DNA of 64,000 bases from assembly GCA_963828075.1 (NCBI GenBank), contig CAWHDH010000021.1, positions 3,534,001-3,598,000 on the forward strand. The letters are read 5' to 3'. Shown here piece by piece: positions 7,462 through 15,280 of the stretch; position 1 is the stretch's first letter; the number at the start of each line of letters is the position of its first letter. Origin of the DNA: JACCYI01 sp963828075 (lineage in GTDB: Bacteria; Actinomycetota; Thermoleophilia; Solirubrobacterales; Solirubrobacteraceae). Below the pieces are notes generated by a model that saw only the letters and a list, made by a program, of their open reading frames with translations, made no database searches and was not told where the DNA came from. Both the position numbers and the translations under genes were made by a program.

Positions 7462-8649
7462 CTACGGGGAGGACTTGCTGTCGACCGGCTGAATCTCGAG
7501 AAGGGCGTCGATGCGCGATTGCACGTCCACCGAGATGGCGGCCGCGTCACCCATGAGCCAGCCGTGATTGTAGACCCCGCGAACCGGATCGGAGTCGTAC
7601 CCGGGCTGCACGTCGAGCAGGTACCCCTCGACCGCCTTGTCGAGCCGGGCGGCGTCCGTGACGACCAGCAGCGGGCCGTACGTCCCGCTGGCCGACAGCG
7701 GCGCGCCGGCGGCCGCGTCGGCGGGCCGCTTGACCGACGCGAAGACGAGTCCGTGGCCGGGATCGACCGCGTTCCAGCCGAACCCCGAGTTCACATAGCG
7801 CGCGAACGTGACCGAGGCGGCGGCCGGGTCGGCGGCGCCGACGCGCTCGACCTTGCCCAGCTTGCCGAGCTCGGTGGCCACCGACTTGGGGATGGCGGAC
7901 TCCGGGCCGACGAGGAAGATCCGCGGCCTGCCATGGTCCCTGATCGCCGCACGGGTGGCGGCGGGGACGGTCTTGCCCTCCACCCACAGCACCGGCGTAC
8001 CGGCCTTCGCCGCGTAGCCTGCCGCCGGCATCGCGAACTGGGGCTGGTCGGCGGAGGCGACCATCACGGTGGTGCTCGGCTTGCCCGTCGCCGTCGCGAC
8101 CAGCCGATCGATCGCCCGCGCCTGCTCGGCGAACCCGTCCCCGGCGAGCGGCTTGTCCTTGGTGCCGTCGATCGCGGGCGCGTCGCCGACGCGCAGCACC
8201 TGGGCTCCGCCCGCCTTCGGCGCGCCGGTCGGCGCGAGCGCCCGGACCGCGGAGAGCGTCGCCGGCGGGACCTCCCCGTCGTCCGAGAACAGCAGCGGCG
8301 CCCGCAGCGGCCGGCTCATGAGCTGGGAGGCCGAGATGGCTGCGCGCCAGTCGCCGACGTCGACCAGCGCCACAGCCGCGGGACGGGTCTCGCGCGAGCG
8401 CGAGGGAAAGACCGCCTGGGCGACCCCCGCCGCCGTGGCGACCGAATCGGCCCCGCCCACCCGCGTCGTGTTCTTGGTCGCGAAGGCCGGGAATCCCAGG
8501 TCGGCGGCGGCCTCGGGCTCGTCTGCGGTCTTGCCCAGCGCGGGCGTGGTGGCGGTCGTGCGCGCGGGCGTGGGATCCCCGTCGCCGGACGATCCGCACC
8601 CCGCGACGAGCGCGGCGCAGAGGGAGATCACGAGGGGACGGGGCCGCAT
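7462..8649 (-). CDS. Lipoprotein with cell-wall-binding repeat 2 (CWB2-like) domains
   Basis: A 395-residue lipoprotein. The signal peptide ends in lipobox LVAGC at about residue 18, followed by a Thr/Pro/Ala linker. The mature part has CWB2-like (PF04122) repeats: alternating strands such as AAVALVDVGDWRAAISASQLMS, PLLFSDDGEVPPATLSAVRAL, TVMVASADQ and PRIFLVGPESAIPKSVATEL. In Gram-positives such repeats anchor or display proteins at the cell wall. ATG 8649 is chosen because it directly starts the signal peptide; 53 codons of open frame upstream have none. It is divergent from the riboswitch-controlled NlpC-like gene, so the pair may be a shared cell-wall locus. Confidence 0.8.
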   Translation of the reverse strand: MRPRPLVISLCAALVAGCGSSGDGDPTPARTTATTPALGKTADEPEAAADLGFPAFATKNTTRVGGADSVATAAGVAQAVFPSRSRETRPAAVALVDVGDWRAAISASQLMSRPLRAPLLFSDDGEVPPATLSAVRALAPTGAPKAGGAQVLRVGDAPAIDGTKDKPLAGDGFAEQARAIDRLVATATGKPSTTVMVASADQPQFAMPAAGYAAKAGTPVLWVEGKTVPAATRAAIRDHGRPRIFLVGPESAIPKSVATELGKLGKVERVGAADPAAASVTFARYVNSGFGWNAVDPGHGLVFASVKRPADAAAGAPLSASGTYGPLLVVTDAARLDKAVEGYLLDVQPGYDSDPVRGVYNHGWLMGDAAAISVDVQSRIDALLEIQPVDSKSSP

Positions 8650-8710
8650 TCGCTCCGAGGCTACCGGCCCTCGCGGAGTCCACCCGTCGTACCAGGGGGA
8701 CATAAAGGTC

Positions 8711-8741
8711 TGTGACCAAACTGCCGAGGAGGTGTTACATT
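8711..8741 (+). promoter_or_regulatory. Candidate promoter of the riboswitch/NlpC transcript
   Basis: TGTGAC at 8711-8716 and TTACAT at 8735-8740 are separated by 18 bp. The -10 lies just before the first structured bases of the riboswitch, so transcription would begin at about 8747. Confidence 0.4.
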
Positions 8742-8872
8742 GCCGCAACTGCCGAAGTCCCGGGATAGCCCGGGGCACGGGGGACCCAAGTTGTTTGGGG
8801 CGAGTCACGCTCAGTGCAGCGTGAGGCGCGAGCTCTTTCAGCGCCAGCCCGTCAGCTAACCCCGCAGGCCGA
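8742..8872 (+). promoter_or_regulatory. c-di-AMP riboswitch (ydaO-yuaA type)
   Basis: The leader carries the conserved blocks of the ydaO-yuaA class in order: a GC hairpin at 8757-8775, ACGGGGGACCCAAG (8777-8790), GGGGCGAGTC (8797-8806), a variable hairpin, and the signature CCCGTCAGCTAACC (8848-8861) followed by GCAGGC. In actinobacteria this element senses cyclic di-AMP and turns off genes for cell-wall hydrolases. It ends about 14 nt before the TTG start of the secreted NlpC-like gene, with the RBS AAAGAGG between them. Position and target gene class both fit the known regulon. Confidence 0.92.
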
Positions 8873-8886
8873 CGAAAGAGGTTCCG

Positions 8887-9564
8887 TTGACCGCTCTGCG
8901 GGCGTTCGCCCTATTCACGATTCTGTTGTTGCCCTCTGTCCTTGCCAGTCCGGCGGGGGCGCAAACACCCGCCAACGGCGGCGCCGAGTACGGCGCCCAG
9001 CCCGCGCAGGGCGGCTCCGGCGGCGCCCAACCCGGCCAGCCGGGCACCGCGCCCACCCCGGGTTCGCCGACGCCCGTCGTGGAGGGCGTGAAGGCCGTCC
9101 TGCTCGCCGACGGCACCGCCGCCGCCCCCTCCGCCGCCCCGCTGCAGGTGCAGCAGGCGATCTGGGCCGCGAACACCATCCAGAGCAAGCCGTACCGCTA
9201 CGGCGGCGGCCACCGCTCCTTCGACGACTCGGGCTACGACTGCTCCGGCACGGTCTCGTTCGCGCTGCACGGCGGCGGACTGCTCAAGTCGCCACTCGAC
9301 TCCAGGGCATTCGCGTCGTGGGGCGAGGCCGGCCCCGGCCAGTGGATCACCGTCTACACCAACCCGAGCCACGCCTACGCCGTCATCGCCGGCCTGCGCC
9401 TCGACACCAGCGTCGGGTCGTACGGCGGCCGCACCGCACGCAGCGCTCGCAAGAGCCGCTCGCTGGCCCGCCGCTTCCCGAAGAGCACCGAGCGTGGCCC
9501 GCGCTGGCGGCCCACCGGGCGCTCGTCGCGCGGCTTCGAAGCCCGCCACCTCCCCGGGTTCTAA
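8887..9564 (+). CDS. Secreted NlpC/P60-like cysteine peptidase
   Basis: A 225-residue secreted protein. An N-terminal signal peptide (hydrophobic FTILLLPSVLA, cleavage after AGA) is followed by a Gly/Pro/Gln-rich linker to about residue 75. The catalytic part has YRYGGGH, then YDCSGTVSFAL with the nucleophile Cys, and PSHAYAVI with a candidate catalytic His. This is the order expected of NlpC/P60 peptidoglycan peptidases, although the C-terminus is shortened and ends in a basic tail. The start is TTG 8887 with RBS AAAGAGG, directly downstream of the c-di-AMP riboswitch. It likely remodels the cell wall in step with turgor signalling. Its stop overlaps the convergent thioesterase stop (CTAA). 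Confidence 0.85.
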   Translation: MTALRAFALFTILLLPSVLASPAGAQTPANGGAEYGAQPAQGGSGGAQPGQPGTAPTPGSPTPVVEGVKAVLLADGTAAAPSAAPLQVQQAIWAANTIQSKPYRYGGGHRSFDDSGYDCSGTVSFALHGGGLLKSPLDSRAFASWGEAGPGQWITVYTNPSHAYAVIAGLRLDTSVGSYGGRTARSARKSRSLARRFPKSTERGPRWRPTGRSSRGFEARHLPGF

Positions 9565-10064
9565 ACCCGTTCGGCCTCGCGCGACGAGACGATCTCGTCG
9601 CGCTCGGCCAGACGGTTGCGCCGCCGCGTCTGCGCCTCGCGCTCGCGGCGGTGCGCATCGGCGTCCTCGTCCTCGACGAGCAGGCCAGGGACCGTCGTCG
9701 GCCGCCCGTCGCCGTCCAGCGCCACCATCGTCAGATAGGCGGTGTTCGTATGCCGGACCTCGCCGGTCGCCGGCCGCTCGGCCTCGACGCGCACCCCGAC
9801 CTCCATCGACGTGCGCCAGACGGCGTTGACCGCCGCGCGCAGCACGAGCAGCTCGCCGACCTCGATCCGGTCGAGGAAGGTCATGCGGTCCATGCCCGCG
9901 GTCACCACGCGGCTGCGGGAGTGTTTGATGGCGGCGAGGCCGGCTGCCTCGTCGCAGAGCTTCATGATCGTCCCGCCGTGGATGAAGCCGGCCGAGTTGG
10001 CGTCGGCGAGCCCCAGCCAGTGGGCGAGCTCCGCGCGGGATTCCGCAGCTGGACGTGACGGCAC
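9561..10064 (-). CDS. Acyl-CoA thioesterase, hotdog fold (YciA/BFIT-like)
   Basis: A 167-residue single hotdog domain. The core GFIHGGTIMKLCDEAAGLAA contains the helix and Asp used for catalysis in YciA-type acyl-CoA thioesterases. It is followed by RVVTAGMDRMTFL and the strand VGELLVLRAAVNAVWRTSMEVGVRVEAE. Such enzymes release fatty acids from CoA and form hexamers. A charged 40-residue C-terminal tail rich in Arg/Glu is unusual. The start is GTG 10064, 7 nt after a TACCCT box, so it is probably leaderless. A longer frame to 10190 runs antisense to pspA and is rejected. Confidence 0.85.
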   Translation of the reverse strand: MPSRPAAESRAELAHWLGLADANSAGFIHGGTIMKLCDEAAGLAAIKHSRSRVVTAGMDRMTFLDRIEVGELLVLRAAVNAVWRTSMEVGVRVEAERPATGEVRHTNTAYLTMVALDGDGRPTTVPGLLVEDEDADAHRREREAQTRRRNRLAERDEIVSSREAERV

Positions 10065-10071
10065 GGGCGGG

Positions 10072-10077
10072 AGGGTA
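10072..10077 (-). promoter_or_regulatory. -10 box TACCCT, leaderless thioesterase start
   Basis: On the minus strand TACCCT is followed by 7 C/G bases and the GTG at 10064, leaving no room for a leader. The spacing is the same as at 63850. Confidence 0.5.
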
Positions 10078-10087
10078 GCCCGCCGGG

Positions 10088-10120
10088 TACGCTTGCCCGC
10101 AGGATTCGAAACGAGGAGGA
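10088..10120 (+). promoter_or_regulatory. -10 box and RBS of pspA
   Basis: TACGCT at 10088-10093 lies 32 bp before the GTG start, with a strong Shine-Dalgarno GAGGAGGA at 10113-10120. Unlike many genes here, pspA is clearly leadered. Confidence 0.5.
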
Positions 10121-10125
10121 AAGTC

Positions 10126-10944
10126 GTGGCCGGTCTCGGTGGACGCATGTCCGTCGTCTTCAAGGCGAAGATCAACAAGCTGCTCGACAAGGCGGAGGAT
10201 CCGTCCGAGACGCTCGAGTACTCCTACGCCAAGCAGATGGAGCTGCTCCAGAACGTCAAGAAGGGCATCGCCGACGTCGTGACGTCGAAGAAGCGCCTTC
10301 AGCTGCAGGCCCAGAAGCTCGAGCAGCAGGTGGTCAAGCTCGACACCCAGGCGCGCCAGGCGCTCGCGCAGGGCAACGAGCCGCTCGCGCGCACCGCCCT
10401 CGAGCGCAAGCAGTTCGCGCAGGGCGAGCTGCAGTCGCTCGACACCCAGGTCAAGGAGCTCGAGGCCCAGCAGCAGTCGCTCCTCGACAAGGAGCAGAAG
10501 CTCCGCGGCAAGATCGACCAGTTCCGGACCAAGAAGGAGGTCATCAAGGCGCAGTACTCCGCCGCGGAGGCCTCCGTCAAGATCTCCGAGGCGGCGACCG
10601 GCGTCGGCGAGGAGATGGCCGACATCGGCCTCGCGATGCAGCGGGCCCAGGACAAGACCGAGAACATGCGCGCTCGGGCAGGCGCGATGGAAGAGCTCGA
10701 GGCTGCGGGTGCGTTCGACGACGCGTTCGCCCTTGGCACGGGTGGCGACGACATCGACCGCCAGCTGCACGAGCTGACCTCGGGCAGCCAGGTCGACGAC
10801 GACCTCGCGCGCATGAAGGCCGAGCTCGGCCAGGGACCCGCCCCGCCCGCGGGCGAGCTCGGAGCCGGCGAGGTCACGCCGGACGAGGCCCCACCCGGAG
10901 AGCTCGGTGCCGGCGGCACGAAGCCGGCAGAGGGCCAGCAGTGA
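10126..10944 (+). CDS. pspA: PspA/IM30 family membrane-stress protein
   Basis: A 272-residue protein, nearly all alpha-helical coiled coil. It starts with the family's amphipathic helix and LLDKAEDPSETLEYSYAKQ signature, continues through long Gln/Lys/Glu-rich helices to about residue 225, and ends in a Pro/Gly/Glu tail. PspA proteins are ESCRT-III-like and bind stressed membranes. GTG 10126 is chosen for its GAGGAGGA RBS; ATG 10147 is an alternative that removes seven residues. The pspAA gene overlaps its stop by 4 nt. Further Psp partners (pspAB and htpX) lie 4-6 kb downstream on the other strand. Confidence 0.93.
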   Translation: MAGLGGRMSVVFKAKINKLLDKAEDPSETLEYSYAKQMELLQNVKKGIADVVTSKKRLQLQAQKLEQQVVKLDTQARQALAQGNEPLARTALERKQFAQGELQSLDTQVKELEAQQQSLLDKEQKLRGKIDQFRTKKEVIKAQYSAAEASVKISEAATGVGEEMADIGLAMQRAQDKTENMRARAGAMEELEAAGAFDDAFALGTGGDDIDRQLHELTSGSQVDDDLARMKAELGQGPAPPAGELGAGEVTPDEAPPGELGAGGTKPAEGQQ

Positions 10945-11219
10945 TCGTCCGGATCGCGACCGAGAACCAGTACCGGTTGCCCAACACGCAGGCCGAGCGC
11001 CTGAACGAGCTCGACAACCAGGCCGTGCGCGCTGTCGACGCCGGCGACGAGGCGCGCTTCCACGAGCTGTGGGACCAGATGCTCGAGCTGGTCCGGTCGA
11101 CCGGCGAGGCGCTCGACGAGGACGACCTCGAGGGCTCCGACGTCATCCTGCCGCCGCCTGACACCACGTTCGAGGACGCGAAGATGGAGTTCACCGGCGA
11201 AGGGCTCATCCCCGACTGA
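10941..11219 (+). CDS. pspAA: PspA-associated protein PspAA
   Basis: A 92-residue small protein with the PspAA pattern: a MIVRI start, an ENQYRLP strand, LNELDNQAVRAVDAGDEARFHELW helices, a mid-protein SDVILPPPDTTFEDAK and the terminal GEGLIPD. PspAA is a companion of PspA in actinobacteria and archaea with an unknown mechanism. GTG 10941 overlaps the pspA stop (GTGA), so both are made from one message. Galactokinase begins 20 nt downstream and could be read from the same transcript. Confidence 0.88.
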   Translation: MIVRIATENQYRLPNTQAERLNELDNQAVRAVDAGDEARFHELWDQMLELVRSTGEALDEDDLEGSDVILPPPDTTFEDAKMEFTGEGLIPD

Positions 11220-11239
11220 CCTCCGGGCCGGCCGAGCCC

Positions 11240-12322
11240 GTGCCTGACCCGTTCGCCGAGCGCTTCGGCCGGGCGCCCGACGTCGTGTGGGCGGCGCCCG
11301 GCCGGGTCAACCTGATCGGCGAGCACACCGACTACAACGACGGCTGGGTGCTGCCGTTCGCGCTCGACGCCACGACGACGGTCGCCACCGCGGCACGCTC
11401 GGACGGCGTGCTCTGCGTCGCCTCGGTCCAGGAGGGTGGGCCGGTGGAGATCGCGCTCGACGGGCTCGAGCCCGGCGCGGTCGACGGCTGGGCGGCGTAC
11501 GTGGCGGGCGCGGCGTGGGCGCTCGGGCGTGACGCGGGGGCCGACCTCCTGGTGGACTCGACGCTGCCGACGGGCGCCGGGCTGTCGTCGAGCGCGGCGC
11601 TCTGCTGCGCATCGGTCGGCGCACTGGCCGGCCGCTCGCTCGCCCCGGTCGAGCACGCGCGGCTCGCCCGGGTCGCCGAGGCCGACTTCACCGGCGTGCC
11701 GATCGGCATGATGGATCAGCTCGCCTCCGTGCTCGGGGAGGCCGGCCACGCGTTGCTGATCGACTGTCGCTCACTCGAGCACGAGGCGGTGCCGTTCGAT
11801 CCGCAGGCTGCCGGGATGGTCCTCCTGGTGATCGACACGAAGGTCCAGCACTCGGTCGGCGACGGCGCCTACGCCGACCGGCGGGCGGCCTGCGAGCGCG
11901 CCGCGGAGGCGCTCGGTCTGGACTCCCTGCGCGACGCCGCGCCGGCCGACCTCGATCGCCTGGAGGGCGAGGACGCGCGCCGGGCGCGCCACGTGGTCGA
12001 GGAGAACGAACGGGTGCTCTCGGCGGTGGCGTGCCTGCGGTCGGGCGAGCTCGAGCGGCTGGGGCCGCTGCTGAGCGCGTCGCACGCGTCGTTGCGCGAC
12101 CTCTACGAGGTCTCGTGCGAGGAGCTCGACGCCGTGTGCGCCGCCGCCGAGCGCGCCGGCGCGCTCGGCGCGCGGATGATCGGCGCCGGCTTCGGCGGCA
12201 GTGCGATCGCGCTGCTGGCGGCTGATCGTGACGCGGCCGTCCGCGCCGCCGTCGCCGGAGCCCTGCCGCAGGCGGAGATCTTCGGGGCGAGCGCGGCCGC
12301 CGGCGCGCGACAGGTCCGGTGA
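11240..12322 (+). CDS. galK: Galactokinase
   Basis: A 360-residue GHMP kinase that phosphorylates galactose at C1 (Leloir pathway). It has the galactokinase signature GRVNLIGEHTDYNDG near residue 21, the ATP-binding LPTGAGLSSSAAL near 110, and the C-terminal GARMIGAGFGGSAIAL. MMDQLASVLG carries the catalytic Asp region. Length is slightly short for the family (about 380-400) but all motifs are present. Start GTG 11240, 20 nt after pspAA. No galT or galE is nearby. The following ilvA has its own promoter inside the galK end. Confidence 0.93.
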   Translation: MPDPFAERFGRAPDVVWAAPGRVNLIGEHTDYNDGWVLPFALDATTTVATAARSDGVLCVASVQEGGPVEIALDGLEPGAVDGWAAYVAGAAWALGRDAGADLLVDSTLPTGAGLSSSAALCCASVGALAGRSLAPVEHARLARVAEADFTGVPIGMMDQLASVLGEAGHALLIDCRSLEHEAVPFDPQAAGMVLLVIDTKVQHSVGDGAYADRRAACERAAEALGLDSLRDAAPADLDRLEGEDARRARHVVEENERVLSAVACLRSGELERLGPLLSASHASLRDLYEVSCEELDAVCAAAERAGALGARMIGAGFGGSAIALLAADRDAAVRAAVAGALPQAEIFGASAAAGARQVR

Positions 12323-12336
12323 CGGCGGATCCGGCT

Positions 12337-12342
12337 TATCCT
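12337..12342 (+). promoter_or_regulatory. -10 box TATCCT upstream of ilvA
   Basis: TATCCT lies just after the galK stop and about 30 nt before the RBS GGAGGGAGCGGGAG of a short leader frame. It suggests ilvA has its own promoter rather than depending on galK. Confidence 0.4.
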
Positions 12343-12379
12343 CCGAGCCGTCCAGACAGCGGCGGAGGGAGCGGGAGAC

Positions 12380-12421
12380 ATGCCAGCGCAGAAGGGATTC
12401 TCGAGATCGCCGGCGGGGTGA
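12380..12421 (+). CDS. 13-codon leader peptide overlapping ilvA
   Basis: ATG 12380 has a strong purine-rich RBS (12364-12378) and encodes MPAQKGFSRSPAG before a TGA. That TGA overlaps GTG 12418 of ilvA as GTGA. It contains no run of Ile, Val, Leu or Thr codons, so it does not look like a classical attenuator; translational coupling is more likely. If ilvA instead starts at GTG 12319, this frame is an accident. Confidence 0.4.
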   Translation: MPAQKGFSRSPAG

Positions 12422-13395
12422 GCCCAGGCGCCCTCGCCATCGGCGCCGCGGACGTCGAGGCCGCCGCCGAGCGGCTCGCGGGCGTCGCACACCGCACGCC
12501 GGTGCTGACGTCGGCGACGCTCGACGAGCGGACCGGGGGTGCTGCGCACCTGAAGTGCGAGATGTACCAGCGCATCGGCGCGTTCAAGTTCCGCGGGGCG
12601 TTCAACCGCGTCGCCACGCTCAGCGCCGACGAGCGCGCGCGGGGCCTCGCGGCCGTGTCGTCGGGCAACCACGCCCAGGCGGTCGCGCTGGCGGCGCGCC
12701 TGCACGGCTGCCAGGCGACCGTGGTCATGCCGCTGGACGCGCCCGAGTCCAAGGTCGCCGCCACCCGGGCCTACGGCGCGGAGGTCGTCACGTACGACCG
12801 CTATGCCGAGGACCGCGAGGACCTGCTCGAGGTGCTGTGCGCCGAGCGCGGGCTGACCGCCGTGCACCCGTTCGACGACCCGGCGATCATGGCCGGCCAG
12901 GGGACGACGGCGCTCGAGCTGCTCGACCAGGCCGCCGACCTCGAGGTCATGGTGGTGCCGGTCGGCGGCGGCGGCCTGATCGCCGGCTGCGCGACCATCG
13001 CCAAGGCCCGCCGGCCGGGCATCCGCGTCATCGGCGTCGAGCCGGAGGCGGGCGACGACACGCGCCGGTCGCTGGCCGCGGGGGAGCGGGTGCGGGTGCC
13101 GGTGCCGCGCACGATCGCCGACGGCCAGGCCGTCCCGACGCCCGGCCGGCTGACCTTCGCCGTGATCTCCGAGCTGGTCGACGAGGTGGTGACCGTGTCC
13201 GACGACGAGATCCGCGTCGCGATGCGCTTCCTGTTCGAGCGCTGCAAGTTGGTGGCGGAGCCGAGCGGGGCGAGCGCCGTCGCCGCGTTGCTGTCCGGGG
13301 CCGCCGACGTGCGCGGCGCGCGGGCCGGCGTGATCCTCTCGGGCGGCAACGTCGACGCGGACCGCTTCGGCCGCATCCTGGCGGGGGGGAGTTGA
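12418..13395 (+). CDS. ilvA: Threonine dehydratase (PLP-dependent, short form)
   Basis: A 325-residue fold-type II PLP enzyme that deaminates threonine to 2-oxobutyrate. The PLP lysine is in GAFKFRGAFNR, the substrate loop is SSGNHAQ, and the phosphate-binding loop is PVGGGGLIAG. C-terminal SGGNVDADRFG matches the family. There is no C-terminal ACT-like regulatory domain, so it is the short or catabolic type. I place the start at GTG 12418, which gives a family-like N-terminus and couples to the leader peptide. GTG 12319 overlapping galK would add 33 low-complexity residues. The SDR gene follows 2 nt after the stop. Confidence 0.88.
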   Translation: MSPGALAIGAADVEAAAERLAGVAHRTPVLTSATLDERTGGAAHLKCEMYQRIGAFKFRGAFNRVATLSADERARGLAAVSSGNHAQAVALAARLHGCQATVVMPLDAPESKVAATRAYGAEVVTYDRYAEDREDLLEVLCAERGLTAVHPFDDPAIMAGQGTTALELLDQAADLEVMVVPVGGGGLIAGCATIAKARRPGIRVIGVEPEAGDDTRRSLAAGERVRVPVPRTIADGQAVPTPGRLTFAVISELVDEVVTVSDDEIRVAMRFLFERCKLVAEPSGASAVAALLSGAADVRGARAGVILSGGNVDADRFGRILAGGS

Positions 13396-13397
13396 CC

Positions 13398-14162
13398 GTG
13401 GATCTCGGGCTCGACGGTCGCGGGTTCCTGGTCCTCGGCGCCAGCAAGGGCCTGGGCCGCGGGGTCGCCGAGGTGCTGGTGGCCGAGGGCGCCCATGTCG
13501 TCGTCGCCGCTCGCGGCGCCGCGGATGTCGAGGCGGCCGCCGCGGCGCTCGGGGAGCGGGCGCGGCCGCTGGTCTGCGACGTCGCCGAGCCCGACGTGGC
13601 CGCCGTCGAAGCCGCCGTCGCGGCCCTGCCGTCGTTCGACGGCGTGCTGATGAACTCGGGCGGGCCGCCGCACGGCGCCGCGCTCGAGCTCGCCGACGAG
13701 GACTGGGAGCGCGCGTTCGCGCTGCTCGTCCGCGGGCCGCTCACCCTGCTGCGCGCACTGACGCCGCGGCTCGCCGAGCCGTCGAGCGTGCTGTGGGTCA
13801 CGTCGTCGTCCGTCCGGCAGCCGATCGGAAACCTCGACGCCTCCAACCTGTTCCGGCCCGGCATCGCCGCGCTCGTCAAGTCGCTGGCGCGCGATCTGGC
13901 CCCGCGCGTCCGCGTCAACTCGATCGCGCCCGGCCGCTTCGACACCGACCGCGTCCGCGAGCTCGACAGCAAGACGGCGGGCCGGCTGGGCATCGACGCC
14001 GCCGAGGCGCGCGAGCGCGCGGCGGCCGGCATCCCGCTCGGCCGCTACGGCGATCCGGTCGAGCTCGGCCGATTCGCCGCCTTCCTGCTCTCACCGGCCG
14101 CCTCCTACATCACCGGCGCCGCGATGCAGGTCGACGGCGGCATCGTCACCGCCGTGCCGTGA
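13398..14162 (+). CDS. Atypical short-chain dehydrogenase (BKR-like SDR)
   Basis: A 254-residue Rossmann-fold protein of the SDR superfamily. The cofactor loop is GASKGLGRG near residue 12, and MNSGGPPHG stands where NNAG is usual. The catalytic stretch reads SSSVRQPIGNLDASNLFRP, and the usual Tyr-x-x-x-Lys is missing (Ser and Arg in those places), as in the BKR-like SDR subgroup. The C-terminus ITGAAMQVDGGIVTAVP is typical. It may be catalytically altered or not a dehydrogenase at all. The start is GTG 13398 with a GGGGGGA RBS; its stop overlaps the next gene's GTG. Confidence 0.85.
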   Translation: MDLGLDGRGFLVLGASKGLGRGVAEVLVAEGAHVVVAARGAADVEAAAAALGERARPLVCDVAEPDVAAVEAAVAALPSFDGVLMNSGGPPHGAALELADEDWERAFALLVRGPLTLLRALTPRLAEPSSVLWVTSSSVRQPIGNLDASNLFRPGIAALVKSLARDLAPRVRVNSIAPGRFDTDRVRELDSKTAGRLGIDAAEARERAAAGIPLGRYGDPVELGRFAAFLLSPAASYITGAAMQVDGGIVTAVP

Positions 14163-15280
14163 CGGAGGCCCACCAGCTCGTCGCCCGACGCGCGGCGGCG
14201 CAGCGGCTCACCGGGCCGCCGCTCGACACCCCGGAAGCGATCGTCGGCTGGTTCGGCGCCGTCCAGGCGCAGGAGTACCACTTCGCCAAGTGGTGCCTGT
14301 CGCAGCGCACGCCCGGGCTGACCGAGGCCGAGGTCGAGCGCGCGGTGGCGGACGGGACGATCCTGCGCACCCACGTCCTGCGCCCGACCTGGCATTTCCT
14401 GACGCCCGCCGACATCCGCTGGGTGCTGGCGCTCTCGGCGCCGCGGGTCCACGCCGGGAACCGGCCCTACTACCTCAGGAACGGGCTCGACGAGGCGACG
14501 CTGGCCCGTGGCCACGAGGTGGTGGCGGGCGAGCTGGCCGGCGGCCGGCACCGGACACGCACCGAGCTCGGCGACGCGCTGCGGGCGGAGGGCATCGACA
14601 AGCGGGGCGAAGCGCTGGCCTATCTGATCATGCACGCCGAGCTCGAAGGTCTCATCTGCAGCGGCGCCCCGCGGGGCAAGCAGCAGACCTACGCGCTGCT
14701 CTCCGAGCGCGCGCCCGACGCCCTCGCGCCGCTCGAGCGCGACGAGGCCGTCACCGAGCTCGCGGTCCGCTTCTTCATTAGCCACGGCCCCGCCACGGTC
14801 AAGGACTTCGTCTGGTGGTCCGGCCTCACCGGCGCCGACACCCGCGCCGCCCTGGCGCGGGCCGGCGGGAGGCTTCGCCGCGAGGAGACCGGCGGCCGCG
14901 AGTACTGGTCCGCGCCCGCCCCGATCCCGGCCGCCCCAGACGCACCGTCGGCCCTCCTGCTCCAGGTGCTCGACGAGTACGTCATCGGCTACTCCGAGAG
15001 CCGCCACCTGCTCGACATCGAGGGCCTCTCGGCGCGCCGCGACGGCGACGACCTCGCCTTCACCCACCCGGTCGTCGTCGACACGCAGGTCGCCGGCCAC
15101 TGGACGCGGACCCTCAAGGCGCGCTCCGGCGTCGTCGAGGCGTTCCTCTACCGGCCGCTCGCCGAGGACCGGATGGACGCGCTGCGCGCGGAGGTCGAGC
15201 GCTACGGCCGGTTCGTCGAGCGCCCCGTGGCGCTGCAGGTCCGGTGGTGGCGGGACGGGCGCTGGGCGGAAGGCCCTTAG
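14159..15280 (+). CDS. Winged-helix DNA-binding protein (HTH_42 / YcaQ-related)
   Basis: A 373-residue protein of the HTH_42 family (PF06224), related to the AlkX/YcaQ DNA glycosylases. It has the early RLTGPPLDTPEAIVGWFGAVQAQEYHFAKW block, HVLRPTWHFLTPADIRWVL, three winged-helix modules, and VKDFVWWSGLTGADTRAAL. Family members act on crosslinked or damaged DNA or are annotated as DNA-binding only; function here is unproven. GTG 14159 overlaps the SDR stop. The stop TAG overlaps the convergent pspAB stop in the tetranucleotide TTAG. Confidence 0.85.
   Translation: MTEAHQLVARRAAAQRLTGPPLDTPEAIVGWFGAVQAQEYHFAKWCLSQRTPGLTEAEVERAVADGTILRTHVLRPTWHFLTPADIRWVLALSAPRVHAGNRPYYLRNGLDEATLARGHEVVAGELAGGRHRTRTELGDALRAEGIDKRGEALAYLIMHAELEGLICSGAPRGKQQTYALLSERAPDALAPLERDEAVTELAVRFFISHGPATVKDFVWWSGLTGADTRAALARAGGRLRREETGGREYWSAPAPIPAAPDAPSALLLQVLDEYVIGYSESRHLLDIEGLSARRDGDDLAFTHPVVVDTQVAGHWTRTLKARSGVVEAFLYRPLAEDRMDALRAEVERYGRFVERPVALQVRWWRDGRWAEGP

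Noticed and set aside
5678..7492. 604-codon plus-strand frame across the repeat region and methyltransferase
   Set aside because: It is open only because of base composition. Its repeated peptide-like pieces come from the palindromic DNA modules, and the methyltransferase on the other strand has clear motifs.
12380..12421. Branched-chain amino-acid attenuator before ilvA
   Set aside because: The leader peptide contains no Ile, Val or Leu codons.
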